NCBI GenBank assembly: GCA_002359185.1
Contig: DEML01000031.1
Span: 35,277-68,307, forward strand
Direction of reading: 5' to 3'
Source of the DNA: Planctomycetaceae bacterium UBA2671
GTDB taxonomy: Bacteria; Planctomycetota; Planctomycetia; Planctomycetales; Planctomycetaceae
Length of the DNA: 33,031 bases
Under the pieces are notes generated by a model. It was given only the letters and a program-made list of their open reading frames with translations. It did no database searches and was not told the origin of the DNA. Positions 7,538-14,322 of this stretch are shown here, piece after piece. The position numbers were made by a program, and so were the translations under genes. Every line of letters starts with the position of its first letter. Within the stretch, counting starts at the first letter, position 1.

Positions 7538-7557
7538 CTTTCCGCCCTCGGCTTTCC
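7538..7557 (-). repeat. Inverted repeat arm, left end of element (- strand sense)
   Basis: CTTTCCGCCCTCGGCTTTCC on the + strand, exact complement of 7110-7129. It is followed by GCTTTC (7558-7563), a further partial unit, 4 bases before the isomerase stop codon. Confidence 0.9.
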
Positions 7558-7567
7558 GCTTTCTAAA

Positions 7568-8596
7568 TCAGTTCCAACCGTGGGCGTCGCGGACTTTGAT
7601 CATGGTTCCCAGAATTGTGTTCCATGTGGATGCTTGCTCCAGCATTTCGTTCGGGAACATACACCCATCCCAGCAGATGTGTTCAATTTCCCGATCCGCT
7701 GCCCCTTTGAGCCAGTAGCCGGAGCATTTTACGATATCGAGCTTTCCATTCGGATCATCGGCTGGGCAATGCTTTCCGGTTTTGTCATGCGAACCTGTGC
7801 CGTGGACTTCGCCGTCGTTTTGGGCAACATGGAAGTCAATTGTCCAGGGACGCAGGGCATCGGTCATGGTTTCGTAGGCTGTCCAGAATTCGCCATCGGT
7901 ATAACCCGGCTTCAGCAAGGCGTTCTTTTCCGAGTTGTAACCCATCAAGTACAGATAGGTGTGAGCCAGATCTGCCTGAAAACCAAGGGTTGCAGGTCGA
8001 TCGACGGCTTCGAGAAGATTGACCATATCTTTCCAGGAGTGCATCCCGGCCCAGCAGATTTCTCCTTCGGCTGCCAGACGTTCGCCGTGGTCATCTGCAA
8101 TATCAGCTGCTTTGCGAAATGTTTCGGCAATGCGTTTCGTACCCGCTTCGGGATTTTTATCCCATTCAGCAATATTTGACGTTGCCGAGTCGATTCGAAT
8201 GCAACCATAGCTGCGGACACCATGCTCATTGAAGATTTTAGCGATACGGCAAGCCTTTTCGACAGCCAGCAAAAACTTCTTCTGAGCCTCATCATCACCC
8301 ATTGCCGAATCACCGACCGTACCCGGCCAGATAGGTGCGACCAGGGAGCCGACTTTGAGGTTATAGCCAGCAATTTTATCGGCAATTGCCTTCAAATCGT
8401 CCTCAGATGCATCGGGATCGGTATGCGGATGGAACAGGAAATAATCAATCCCTTCAAACTTCTGACCATCGACTTCGGCAGCAGCAGTCAGTTCCAGCAT
8501 CCGGTCCAGACTGATTGGCGGATGGTCAGTCCCCTCCTCTTTACCAACCAGTCCCGGCCACATGGCATTATGCAATTTGGGTTGAGTGTTCGACAT
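7568..8596 (-). CDS. Sugar phosphate isomerase/epimerase, AP-endonuclease-2 TIM barrel
   Basis: 342 residues from ATG 8596, chosen because AGGA lies 7 bases upstream (- strand). A start at 8647 would add 17 unconserved residues. The protein has the look of the xylose-isomerase-like TIM-barrel family: GIDYFLFHPHTDPDA, LKVGSLVAPIWP, RSYGCIRIDSA, AAEGEICWAGMHSWKDM and TIDFHVAQNDGEVHGTGSHD. Its Glu, Asp and His residues could form the usual divalent metal site. There is no signal peptide. The substrate is unknown. Together with the Gfo/Idh/MocA oxidoreductase downstream it probably forms a sugar or polyol catabolic operon that the IVS-like element now splits. Confidence 0.87.
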   Translation of the reverse strand: MSNTQPKLHNAMWPGLVGKEEGTDHPPISLDRMLELTAAAEVDGQKFEGIDYFLFHPHTDPDASEDDLKAIADKIAGYNLKVGSLVAPIWPGTVGDSAMGDDEAQKKFLLAVEKACRIAKIFNEHGVRSYGCIRIDSATSNIAEWDKNPEAGTKRIAETFRKAADIADDHGERLAAEGEICWAGMHSWKDMVNLLEAVDRPATLGFQADLAHTYLYLMGYNSEKNALLKPGYTDGEFWTAYETMTDALRPWTIDFHVAQNDGEVHGTGSHDKTGKHCPADDPNGKLDIVKCSGYWLKGAADREIEHICWDGCMFPNEMLEQASTWNTILGTMIKVRDAHGWN

Positions 8597-8649
8597 TTTG
8601 GCGTCCTGTTTATGCTTGAATGGAGTGAATATCGATAAGTTCATCATGT

Positions 8650-8674
8650 CAGTTGAGCGGGGATTCCCGCACTG
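8650..8674. promoter_or_regulatory. Hairpin upstream of the isomerase gene
   Basis: GCGGG (8657-8661) pairs with CCCGC (8666-8670) around GATT, and CAGT (8650-8653) pairs with ACTG (8671-8674) beyond a 3-base bulge. It lies about 55-80 bases upstream of the isomerase start on the - strand and could be a leader structure or an operator. No known riboswitch was recognised. Confidence 0.35.
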
Positions 8675-8772
8675 ATCAATGGAGCGTGATATAATCTGGC
8701 TTAGATTTCAACTGTCCGGAATGGAAATAAGAGGATTTGAGCCTGTACAAATCAAAATAAATTAGAAAAAAA

Positions 8773-10419
8773 TTAGGGTTTTTTCCACTTCATAAAAACT
8801 GTTGTTAAAAGTTGAATGGCAGGATCCCTTCTCAAGAACTGGTAATATCGAGAGCGCACAGAGTTCAACGGAATATTTTGATCATGGGGAGAATTAATGG
8901 ATGCCTCAATTTCTTCCCAACTCCTCCCTGCTTCTAAAACTCGTTTGCAAAAATCGTTTCTCCACGATTCATGATATTTTTTAAACACTAATCGATACCG
9001 AATTTCCATGCCGAATCTTTGGGAAATTCCTGCTCCAAGGAGGATGGAGAATAACATTCCCGACAAAGCAATAAAGGCATCTTCAGATTCAAAAGAGCCT
9101 GCGAATGTCAACTTAATAACAAATAACAGGAGCATTAAACTGAAAGACGTTCCTAGAAAAATGACTTTGTTTGCATGATTCCACCAGAAATTAGATTCGA
9201 TATCTTCAAACTCCTGGGGAGCTGGTTCAAATTCAGCCAAATTAATATCCGTCCTGACGGGATGATAAAGTTCTCGTTTAGCATCCAATAAAATCCAGGG
9301 AATGACTTCATTCAGGAAATGAAAATAATCGTTGAATGAATTTGGGCAGGACTGAATAACTGTTTTGAGATTTCGATCCAAATTGATTTGATGCTTCTCA
9401 AAAACTTCGAGTTTGTTTTCGTAAATGCAATAATCGATAATCAAACGATAAATGAGGTCAGATTGAATTTCGCTTTGAAACTCCCGTTGAGATCGAGCAA
9501 TGAAATATTTAATGACTTCTACAAATTCACGTTCAAAGTCGAGATTTTGGTCGAAGAATTGAGGATTGCTATCGAGAAAATATTCGATTTCCAGGCACCC
9601 TTCTCCTCGTTCCAGTATCGTTAGAGCAGGCAGAAGACGGCTGGCCAGATAGATTAATGAATACTCACTCGAAATCGCGTGATGTGTGGTTATTTTCCGC
9701 CACAACTTAATAAATCGACCTGATGAGACTGTCCCCTTCAGTTCCTCGGATTCAGCTCGTATCAACTGCATCCATGCGGGTGTTGAAATGAACGAAAAGG
9801 AATAAGGTGGAAGTCTGTTGGCAAGCAATGTAATCCACTCTTCCAGTTTCTCGTCGGGAATATGGGTTCGGGAGTATTCCAAAAGATACTCCATTAAGAT
9901 TGGTGCACTGTGAAGGTAGTTAATCCCATTGATTAACCATTCAGCAAAATTCTCGTCTTCAGCAGTTTCATCAATCACGTCCGACAAGACTGCCAGAGAA
10001 AGAAAATCTTCTTCAGTCTTATAATTCTGCGCGAGAAGAGATTGATAAATCTCGATAAGCGGACGTCCATCCTGCACGTTAGCGCACACATCGATCTTCG
10101 GCAATGATCTCTCTGAAGGGTGAACGACAGAATGAAAGTCATCATGATTGTTTTGCGAGTGCCGCTCAGGTTCGGTTGAACGGAAATGAGAGACATCATT
10201 GATGTCTAGGTTGTTATGAACGATCTGAAGCAGACGTTCATAAGCCATACGGATTTTCTGAAATTCATCCGGGCTTTGTTCCGGTCTGAACTTTTTGATC
10301 AGTTTGCCGTAACTTCTTTTTAAGTCTCGGAGACTGAAGTCATCTTCAAGATCAAAAAATTTCTGTGGCTGACTTGGAAGCAATGACCAGTCAGGATTCG
10401 AATTCTGATCATCGCTCAT
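8773..10419 (-). CDS. Membrane protein with degenerate J-like domain
   Basis: 548 residues. The N-terminal region at about 18-70 (FSLRDLKRSYGKLIKKFRPEQSPDEFQKIRMAYERLL) has the helix pattern of a DnaJ domain. In place of the HPD tripeptide that stimulates Hsp70 ATPase it reads RPE, so classical DnaK activation is unlikely. A long helical, acidic middle follows without recognised motifs. Two hydrophobic segments lie near the C-terminus (VIFLGTSFSLMLLLFVI and AFIALSGMLFSILLGAG), then a basic cytoplasmic-type tail. Its ATG overlaps the stop of the upstream gene as ATGA, so the two are translationally coupled downstream of proS. The function is unknown. The J-like call rests on pattern and is moderate. 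Confidence 0.75.
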   Translation of the reverse strand: MSDDQNSNPDWSLLPSQPQKFFDLEDDFSLRDLKRSYGKLIKKFRPEQSPDEFQKIRMAYERLLQIVHNNLDINDVSHFRSTEPERHSQNNHDDFHSVVHPSERSLPKIDVCANVQDGRPLIEIYQSLLAQNYKTEEDFLSLAVLSDVIDETAEDENFAEWLINGINYLHSAPILMEYLLEYSRTHIPDEKLEEWITLLANRLPPYSFSFISTPAWMQLIRAESEELKGTVSSGRFIKLWRKITTHHAISSEYSLIYLASRLLPALTILERGEGCLEIEYFLDSNPQFFDQNLDFEREFVEVIKYFIARSQREFQSEIQSDLIYRLIIDYCIYENKLEVFEKHQINLDRNLKTVIQSCPNSFNDYFHFLNEVIPWILLDAKRELYHPVRTDINLAEFEPAPQEFEDIESNFWWNHANKVIFLGTSFSLMLLLFVIKLTFAGSFESEDAFIALSGMLFSILLGAGISQRFGMEIRYRLVFKKYHESWRNDFCKRVLEAGRSWEEIEASINSPHDQNIPLNSVRSRYYQFLRRDPAIQLLTTVFMKWKKP

Positions 10420-11231
10420 GGGTTTGTTGTGGATTGCTCTGGAACTGGTTGTGAGAGACTCTCAACGGGATCATCCAGATTCAAGGTTTCATTTTTCTGG
10501 GTCGAACTGAGACGCTCAATACTCTCTATGAAAGCCTTTTCTGCAGTAAGATAATCCTCAAGTTCATCAACGGTGAGTTTCTTTATGAAAATCTTGAGAC
10601 GAAGACTACGGTGGCGATTTCTCAGGCTTGTTTCCATGAGTTGTATCAGCTTACAGAAACTTTGAGAGTTCTTGAGTTCTTTGACAATTCGACTGTATTC
10701 AACATCATTTTCATACGGCATCTTGCCGTAAAATATTCTTTTGACTGCGTCTTGATGTCTAGGATCTTGCGTTAGTGTCCAAACAGGAGCAGATTTAGTG
10801 CCGGGAGCAAAATGCTTCGTTGGATTAAATGGTTCAGCTTTCGGAAATATAGGCGAATCCTCAGCGCGATAAACATAACTTGTTTGATAATGATCCTGCT
10901 TGTGAAAGCAGGATTTTAGTGAGAAAAATACGATTGGCAGGCACAAAAATAAGATTGCTCTCCCGATCGTATTAAGCGTTTCCGCTTGTTCAGGAGCATC
11001 AGACGAATTCAAATTCTGTATAGTTTCTCTACTTCTCTCCTTGAGAAGAGTCTTGATTTGCTGAGGAGAGTAGGGTGTGGGATGATAAGTTTCCCTGGAA
11101 GCAGACTGGTCCTTTAATTTCCCGAGATGTTGCTTTCTTTGTTCCATGGCGGAACGTGCATCGAGAGGCTGTAGACTCAGCATTCCGATGACATATTCTC
11201 GATCTGGTGACATATCTGAATTCGCAGACAT
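10416..11231 (-). CDS. Hypothetical single-pass membrane protein, coupled to J-like gene
   Basis: 271 residues from ATG 11231, which begins 10 bases after the proS stop; earlier in-frame starts would overlap proS. No family was recognised. The N-terminal part is hydrophilic and contains YVIGMLSLQPLDARSAMEQRK, which looks like a short helical repeat. One transmembrane segment lies at about 86-106 (AILFLCLPIVFFSLKSCF). The C-terminal domain is basic and helical (NRHRSLRLKIFIKKLTVDELEDYL). Its stop overlaps the next start by 4 bases. Both proteins have membrane segments and may act together, but that is inference from coupling. Confidence 0.75.
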   Translation of the reverse strand: MSANSDMSPDREYVIGMLSLQPLDARSAMEQRKQHLGKLKDQSASRETYHPTPYSPQQIKTLLKERSRETIQNLNSSDAPEQAETLNTIGRAILFLCLPIVFFSLKSCFHKQDHYQTSYVYRAEDSPIFPKAEPFNPTKHFAPGTKSAPVWTLTQDPRHQDAVKRIFYGKMPYENDVEYSRIVKELKNSQSFCKLIQLMETSLRNRHRSLRLKIFIKKLTVDELEDYLTAEKAFIESIERLSSTQKNETLNLDDPVESLSQPVPEQSTTNP

Positions 11232-11241
11232 CACTATCTCG

Positions 11242-12990
11242 TCATGTAGCTGAAGATTTCTGTAACTCAGACTTCGCCTCAGAGACCAGTTTGGCAACGT
11301 GTTCCACAGTCTGATCCAGCGGAATCTTTTCAGGACCTTCGGCTGTCCGGGCCTTCACTTCCGCGATGCCTTCCTGCAGGCCTTTTCCGCCGATGACGAT
11401 GCGAAATGGAATACCGATCAGGTCGGCATCTTTGAATTTAACGCCGGGGCGTGCGGGTCGATCGTCGAACAGGACATCAACCCCCTTCTCTTTCAGATCG
11501 GCATACATTTTCTCGGCGACGTTCATCAGGTCCTCGTCATCGGTTTTTAGAGGAATGATCAGCACTTCATAGGGGGCGATTGATATTGGCCAGAGCAAAC
11601 CGTTTTCGTCATGACAGGTTTCTGCAAGACCAGCCACAATGCGGTTCACGCCGATGCCGTAGCAGCCCATGATGATCGGTTCGCGTTTTTCATGTTCGTT
11701 CAGAAACTCTGCGCCCAGAGATTCGGAATACTTTGTGCCGAGTTTGAAAACGTGACCGACTTCGATGCCGTGGACGAATTTCATCGGCTCGCCACTCTTC
11801 GGACACGGATCTCCTTCGCAGGCATCGCGGAGGTCGTACGTTGTTTCGAGTTGGTAGTCACGACCAATATTGACATTCTTATAATGATGATCGGTCTCAT
11901 TGGCTCCCGTAATGGCGTCGGAAATGAGAGGCACATCATGATCGGCAATCACATCGCATTTGATACCGACAGGTCCTGCAAAACCAATCCCGGCATTTGT
12001 CACCGACTGAATCGTTTTTTCGTCAGCCAGTTCGATTGACTTCACCCCTAATGCCCGGCGAATTTTCCCTTCGTTGGCATCGTGATCGCCGCGAAGCAAA
12101 ACGGCGACTGGCTTTTCGTCGGACAGATAGATCAGCGTTTTGATCATCTGCTCTGGAGAGCATTTGAGGAACTTGCAGACCGCTTCAATGCTGCCTGCAT
12201 TCGGAGTATGCACCTTCTCCAGAGCTGCAGAACTGTTTGATCCCGACAGGTCAGGAGTCTTCCGTCCTGTTTCTGCACGCTCCAGATTAGCTGCATACCC
12301 ACTGGATTCGCAGTAAACAATCTGATCTTCACCATTCTCTGCAGGAATCATGAATTCATGAGAGGCATCGCCTCCAATCGGGCCACTTTCTGCTTCGACG
12401 GGAATATATTTCAGTCCACATCGCTGGAAAATGCGGCAATATGCGGCGTACATCGCATCGTAAGAATCGTTAAGCTGTTCCAGTGTTGAGGCAAAGCTGT
12501 AAGCATCTTTCATCAGAAATTCGCTGGTTCGCAAAACTCCGAAGCGTGGGCGTTCTTCGTTACGAAACTTGGTCTGAATTTGATACAGGGTCAATGGAAG
12601 TTGACGATAGCTGTTGATGTGCCGGGAGATGAGGTCGGTGATGACTTCCTCATGAGTTGGGCCCAAGGCCATATGGACTTTGCGATCTCCTCGCGTGACA
12701 TCGAGCCGTACGAGAACCGAGCCGAAGGCTTCGTTGCGGCCGGTACGATCAAACAGTTCAATCGGCTGCAAGGCTGGCATATGCAGTTCGACAGCCCCGG
12801 CTGCTTCCATTTCTTCGCGAATGATTTGAGCGGCCTTCTGGACGGATCGCCAGCCGAGAGGCAAATATGTGTAGGCTCCAGCCATAAGCTGACGGATGAG
12901 GCCGGCCCGCAGCATCAATTGATGACTGGGAATCTCGGCATCGGCTGGAACTTCTTTCATTGTTGGGATCAGGCTTTGAGACCAACGCAT
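11242..12990 (-). CDS. proS: Prolyl-tRNA synthetase (bacterial type, ProRS)
   Basis: Class II aminoacyl-tRNA synthetase charging tRNA-Pro, 582 residues, the normal bacterial length. Motif 1 region: GLIRQLMAGAYTYLPLG. Motif 2: FRNEERPRFGVLRTSEFLMKD. Motif 3: GCYGIGVNRIVAG. Between motifs 2 and 3 lies an insertion/editing domain at roughly 220-400, with VCKFLKCSPEQMIKTLIY and LLRGDHDANEGKI, the YbaK-like domain that clears Ala-tRNA-Pro. The C-terminal anticodon domain includes FDDRPARPGVKFKDADLIGIP. No good Shine-Dalgarno is seen before ATG 12990. It heads a three-gene - strand run with two unknown membrane proteins. Confidence 0.97.
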   Translation of the reverse strand: MRWSQSLIPTMKEVPADAEIPSHQLMLRAGLIRQLMAGAYTYLPLGWRSVQKAAQIIREEMEAAGAVELHMPALQPIELFDRTGRNEAFGSVLVRLDVTRGDRKVHMALGPTHEEVITDLISRHINSYRQLPLTLYQIQTKFRNEERPRFGVLRTSEFLMKDAYSFASTLEQLNDSYDAMYAAYCRIFQRCGLKYIPVEAESGPIGGDASHEFMIPAENGEDQIVYCESSGYAANLERAETGRKTPDLSGSNSSAALEKVHTPNAGSIEAVCKFLKCSPEQMIKTLIYLSDEKPVAVLLRGDHDANEGKIRRALGVKSIELADEKTIQSVTNAGIGFAGPVGIKCDVIADHDVPLISDAITGANETDHHYKNVNIGRDYQLETTYDLRDACEGDPCPKSGEPMKFVHGIEVGHVFKLGTKYSESLGAEFLNEHEKREPIIMGCYGIGVNRIVAGLAETCHDENGLLWPISIAPYEVLIIPLKTDDEDLMNVAEKMYADLKEKGVDVLFDDRPARPGVKFKDADLIGIPFRIVIGGKGLQEGIAEVKARTAEGPEKIPLDQTVEHVAKLVSEAKSELQKSSAT

Positions 12991-13032
12991 GAGACGGCTT
13001 TCTAATTGAAATACTGAAGTTTATAAACAGTT

Positions 13033-13053
13033 GTAGGTCAGGCTGTGCCTGAC
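13033..13053 (+). repeat. REP-like hairpin with GTAG head
   Basis: GTAG (13033-13036) is followed by GTCAGGC (13037-13043), which pairs with GCCTGAC (13047-13053) around TGT. A tetranucleotide GTAG at the foot of a short hairpin is the hallmark of REP sequences mobilised by RAYT (TnpA-REP) transposases. Confidence 0.65.
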
Positions 13054-13073
13054 GAAATCGACGCATAAAGATT

Positions 13074-13103
13074 GTTGGGTTACGCTTCGCTAACCCAACC
13101 TAC
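13074..13103 (-). repeat. Second REP-like hairpin, inverted orientation
   Basis: On the - strand GTAG (13103-13100) is followed by a hairpin: GTTGGGTTA (13099-13091) pairs with TAACCCAAC (13082-13074) around a short GC-rich loop. It faces the first REP about 20 bases away, giving the two-REP inverted layout known as REPIN or BIME. No RAYT gene is in the window. Confidence 0.65.
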
Positions 13104-13178
13104 ATTTAAGAGATCGTGGCAATTTGAAGAGCATTGACGCACTCGCTTGCGCTTCGTGTTTGTATTCATATAGTATGG

Positions 13179-13258
13179 ACACCTGCTCCGATAGGGGAAG
13201 TGTAGCTAATCTGACTCAGACGGAAAGTCTGCCCGAACCTTGCCGCTGTTGGATCGGG
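13179..13258 (+). ncRNA. Candidate structured leader RNA, three stem-loops
   Basis: Three consecutive stems. ACAC (13179-13182) pairs with GTGT (13200-13203), with inner CTCC/GGGG. CAGAC (13217-13221) pairs with GTCTG (13227-13231) around GGAAA. CCCGA (13232-13236) pairs with TCGGG (13254-13258), continued inward by CC/GG past an A-A mismatch. They end 60 bases before the exoribonuclease start. No known riboswitch, SRP or 6S signature was recognised. It could be a 5' leader or a separate small RNA. Confidence 0.4.
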
Positions 13259-13318
13259 TTTCTACACTTGAGGGAATCACTGACAGTCGCAACGTTTTGC
13301 AGGAAAAGAATTTGAGGC

Positions 13319-14293
13319 ATGGCACGCCGTTATATCAATGAAATTGCCGATGGAGAATCCATCGAAGAGACTTACGTTCTGGCAGACCGACAACTTCGAG
13401 CCAACCGCAACGGAGATATGTATCTGCTGGCAGATTTGCGGGATAAAACCGGTTCTCTGCATGGATTGTTGTGGAATATCAATGAAGAACTGGTTTCTCA
13501 TATACAAGTGGGCGATTACGTCACCGTGAAGGGAAAGGCTCAACTGTATAACGGCAATTTGCAGATGATTCTTTCACGAATCGAGGTAATTTCCGAAGAG
13601 AGTGTCGACATTTCCGAATTTCAGGCAGGCACAAATCAGGATGTCGATCAGTTATTCCAGAAGTTGACGGAAGTTCTCGGCTCCCTGGAAGATCCCTCCC
13701 TGCGTCACCTGATGCAATGTTATCTCACGGATGAATCGATTGCTGCACAATTGAAACAGGCTCCAGCGGGAATCAAAGCTCATCACGCTTATCTTGGGGG
13801 ATTGCTCGAACATATTGTGAATCTTCTGGCAGCAGCAGATGCGATTGTTGGACTTTACCCGAGTGTGAACCGGGACTTGCTGCTGGCAGGGGTGTTCCTG
13901 CACGATTTAGGGAAAATCCGAGAACTCGGCTACGATGGCACTTTTGTGTATACGGATGAGGGGCAGTTGATAGGCCATTTGATTATCGGAATTGAAATTC
14001 TAAATGAAAAACTGGCCGAAGCGGCTCAAACCGGAGTGGCCGTCAGTGAAGAAAATGTACTGCGACTCAAGCATATGATTGCCAGTCATCATGGAGCCTA
14101 CGAGTTCGGCAGCCCGAAATTACCAATGACGCCAGAGGCAATTGTGTTGCATCATTTGGATAATATCGATGCGAAAGTCAACGAATTTACGGCTTTAATC
14201 GAGTCCGATCCCAATCGAAATTCGAGTTGGACCCCCTTCAATCCTCGAATTGACAGGAAGATCTTCAAAGGGATTTCGGAATCTGATTCCTGA
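13319..14293 (+). CDS. yhaM: 3'-5' exoribonuclease YhaM family (OB-fold plus HD domain)
   Basis: 324 residues, usual for YhaM/CBF1-type 3'-5' exoribonucleases. The N-terminal OB-fold at about 1-95 (DLRDKTGSLHGLLWN, VGDYVTVKGKAQLYNGNLQM) should bind single-stranded nucleic acid. The HD hydrolase domain at about 150-300 shows AHHAYLGGLLEH, VFLHDLGK, MIASHHGAYEFGSPKLP and HHLDNIDAK, the metal-binding His and Asp residues of the family. It starts at ATG 13319; GAGG lies unusually close (13314-13317) and AGGA further away (13301). RNase R begins 29 bases downstream, so the two exonucleases probably share one transcript. The structured leader upstream may control both. Confidence 0.9.
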   Translation: MARRYINEIADGESIEETYVLADRQLRANRNGDMYLLADLRDKTGSLHGLLWNINEELVSHIQVGDYVTVKGKAQLYNGNLQMILSRIEVISEESVDISEFQAGTNQDVDQLFQKLTEVLGSLEDPSLRHLMQCYLTDESIAAQLKQAPAGIKAHHAYLGGLLEHIVNLLAAADAIVGLYPSVNRDLLLAGVFLHDLGKIRELGYDGTFVYTDEGQLIGHLIIGIEILNEKLAEAAQTGVAVSEENVLRLKHMIASHHGAYEFGSPKLPMTPEAIVLHHLDNIDAKVNEFTALIESDPNRNSSWTPFNPRIDRKIFKGISESDS

Positions 14294-14322
14294 GTCTTTT
14301 AGGAACACAGCGAAAGAAAAAC

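Larger units (their letters stand above)
7110..7557. mobile_element. Intergenic IVS-like element with inverted-repeat ends
   Basis: A 448-bp unit bounded by a perfect 20-bp inverted repeat, GGAAAGCCGAGGGCGGAAAG at 7110-7129 and its complement at 7538-7557. Short GGAAAGC-type units flank both ends. Its only gene is a four-helix-bundle (S23/IVP) protein on the - strand. The architecture matches the intervening sequences of 23S rRNA genes, which are stem-forming ends around the same protein family. Here it sits between two protein genes, starting about 10 bases after the isomerase stop and ending about 40 bases before the oxidoreductase start. No target duplication is evident. The element boundary is inferred from the repeats. 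Confidence 0.7.
12991..13318. other. Divergent intergenic region (proS / exoribonuclease)
   Basis: No protein gene. It holds an inverted pair of REP-like hairpins (13033-13103), a GC-rich stretch with CGCACTCGCTTGCGC (13138-13152), and a run of three stem-loops (13179-13258) upstream of the exoribonuclease start. TATAGT at 13169-13174 could be a -10 for the + strand, but I see no matching -35. Confidence 0.5.

Noticed and set aside
13134..13174. Promoter TTGACG with TATAGT before the exoribonuclease
   Set aside because: The spacing is about 29 bases, too long for a sigma70 pair; only the -10 might be real.
13179..13258. SRP RNA, 6S RNA or a known riboswitch
   Set aside because: None of the conserved cores (for example the GGAAG-type SRP loop with its partner bulge, or GEMM/fluoride motifs) is present.
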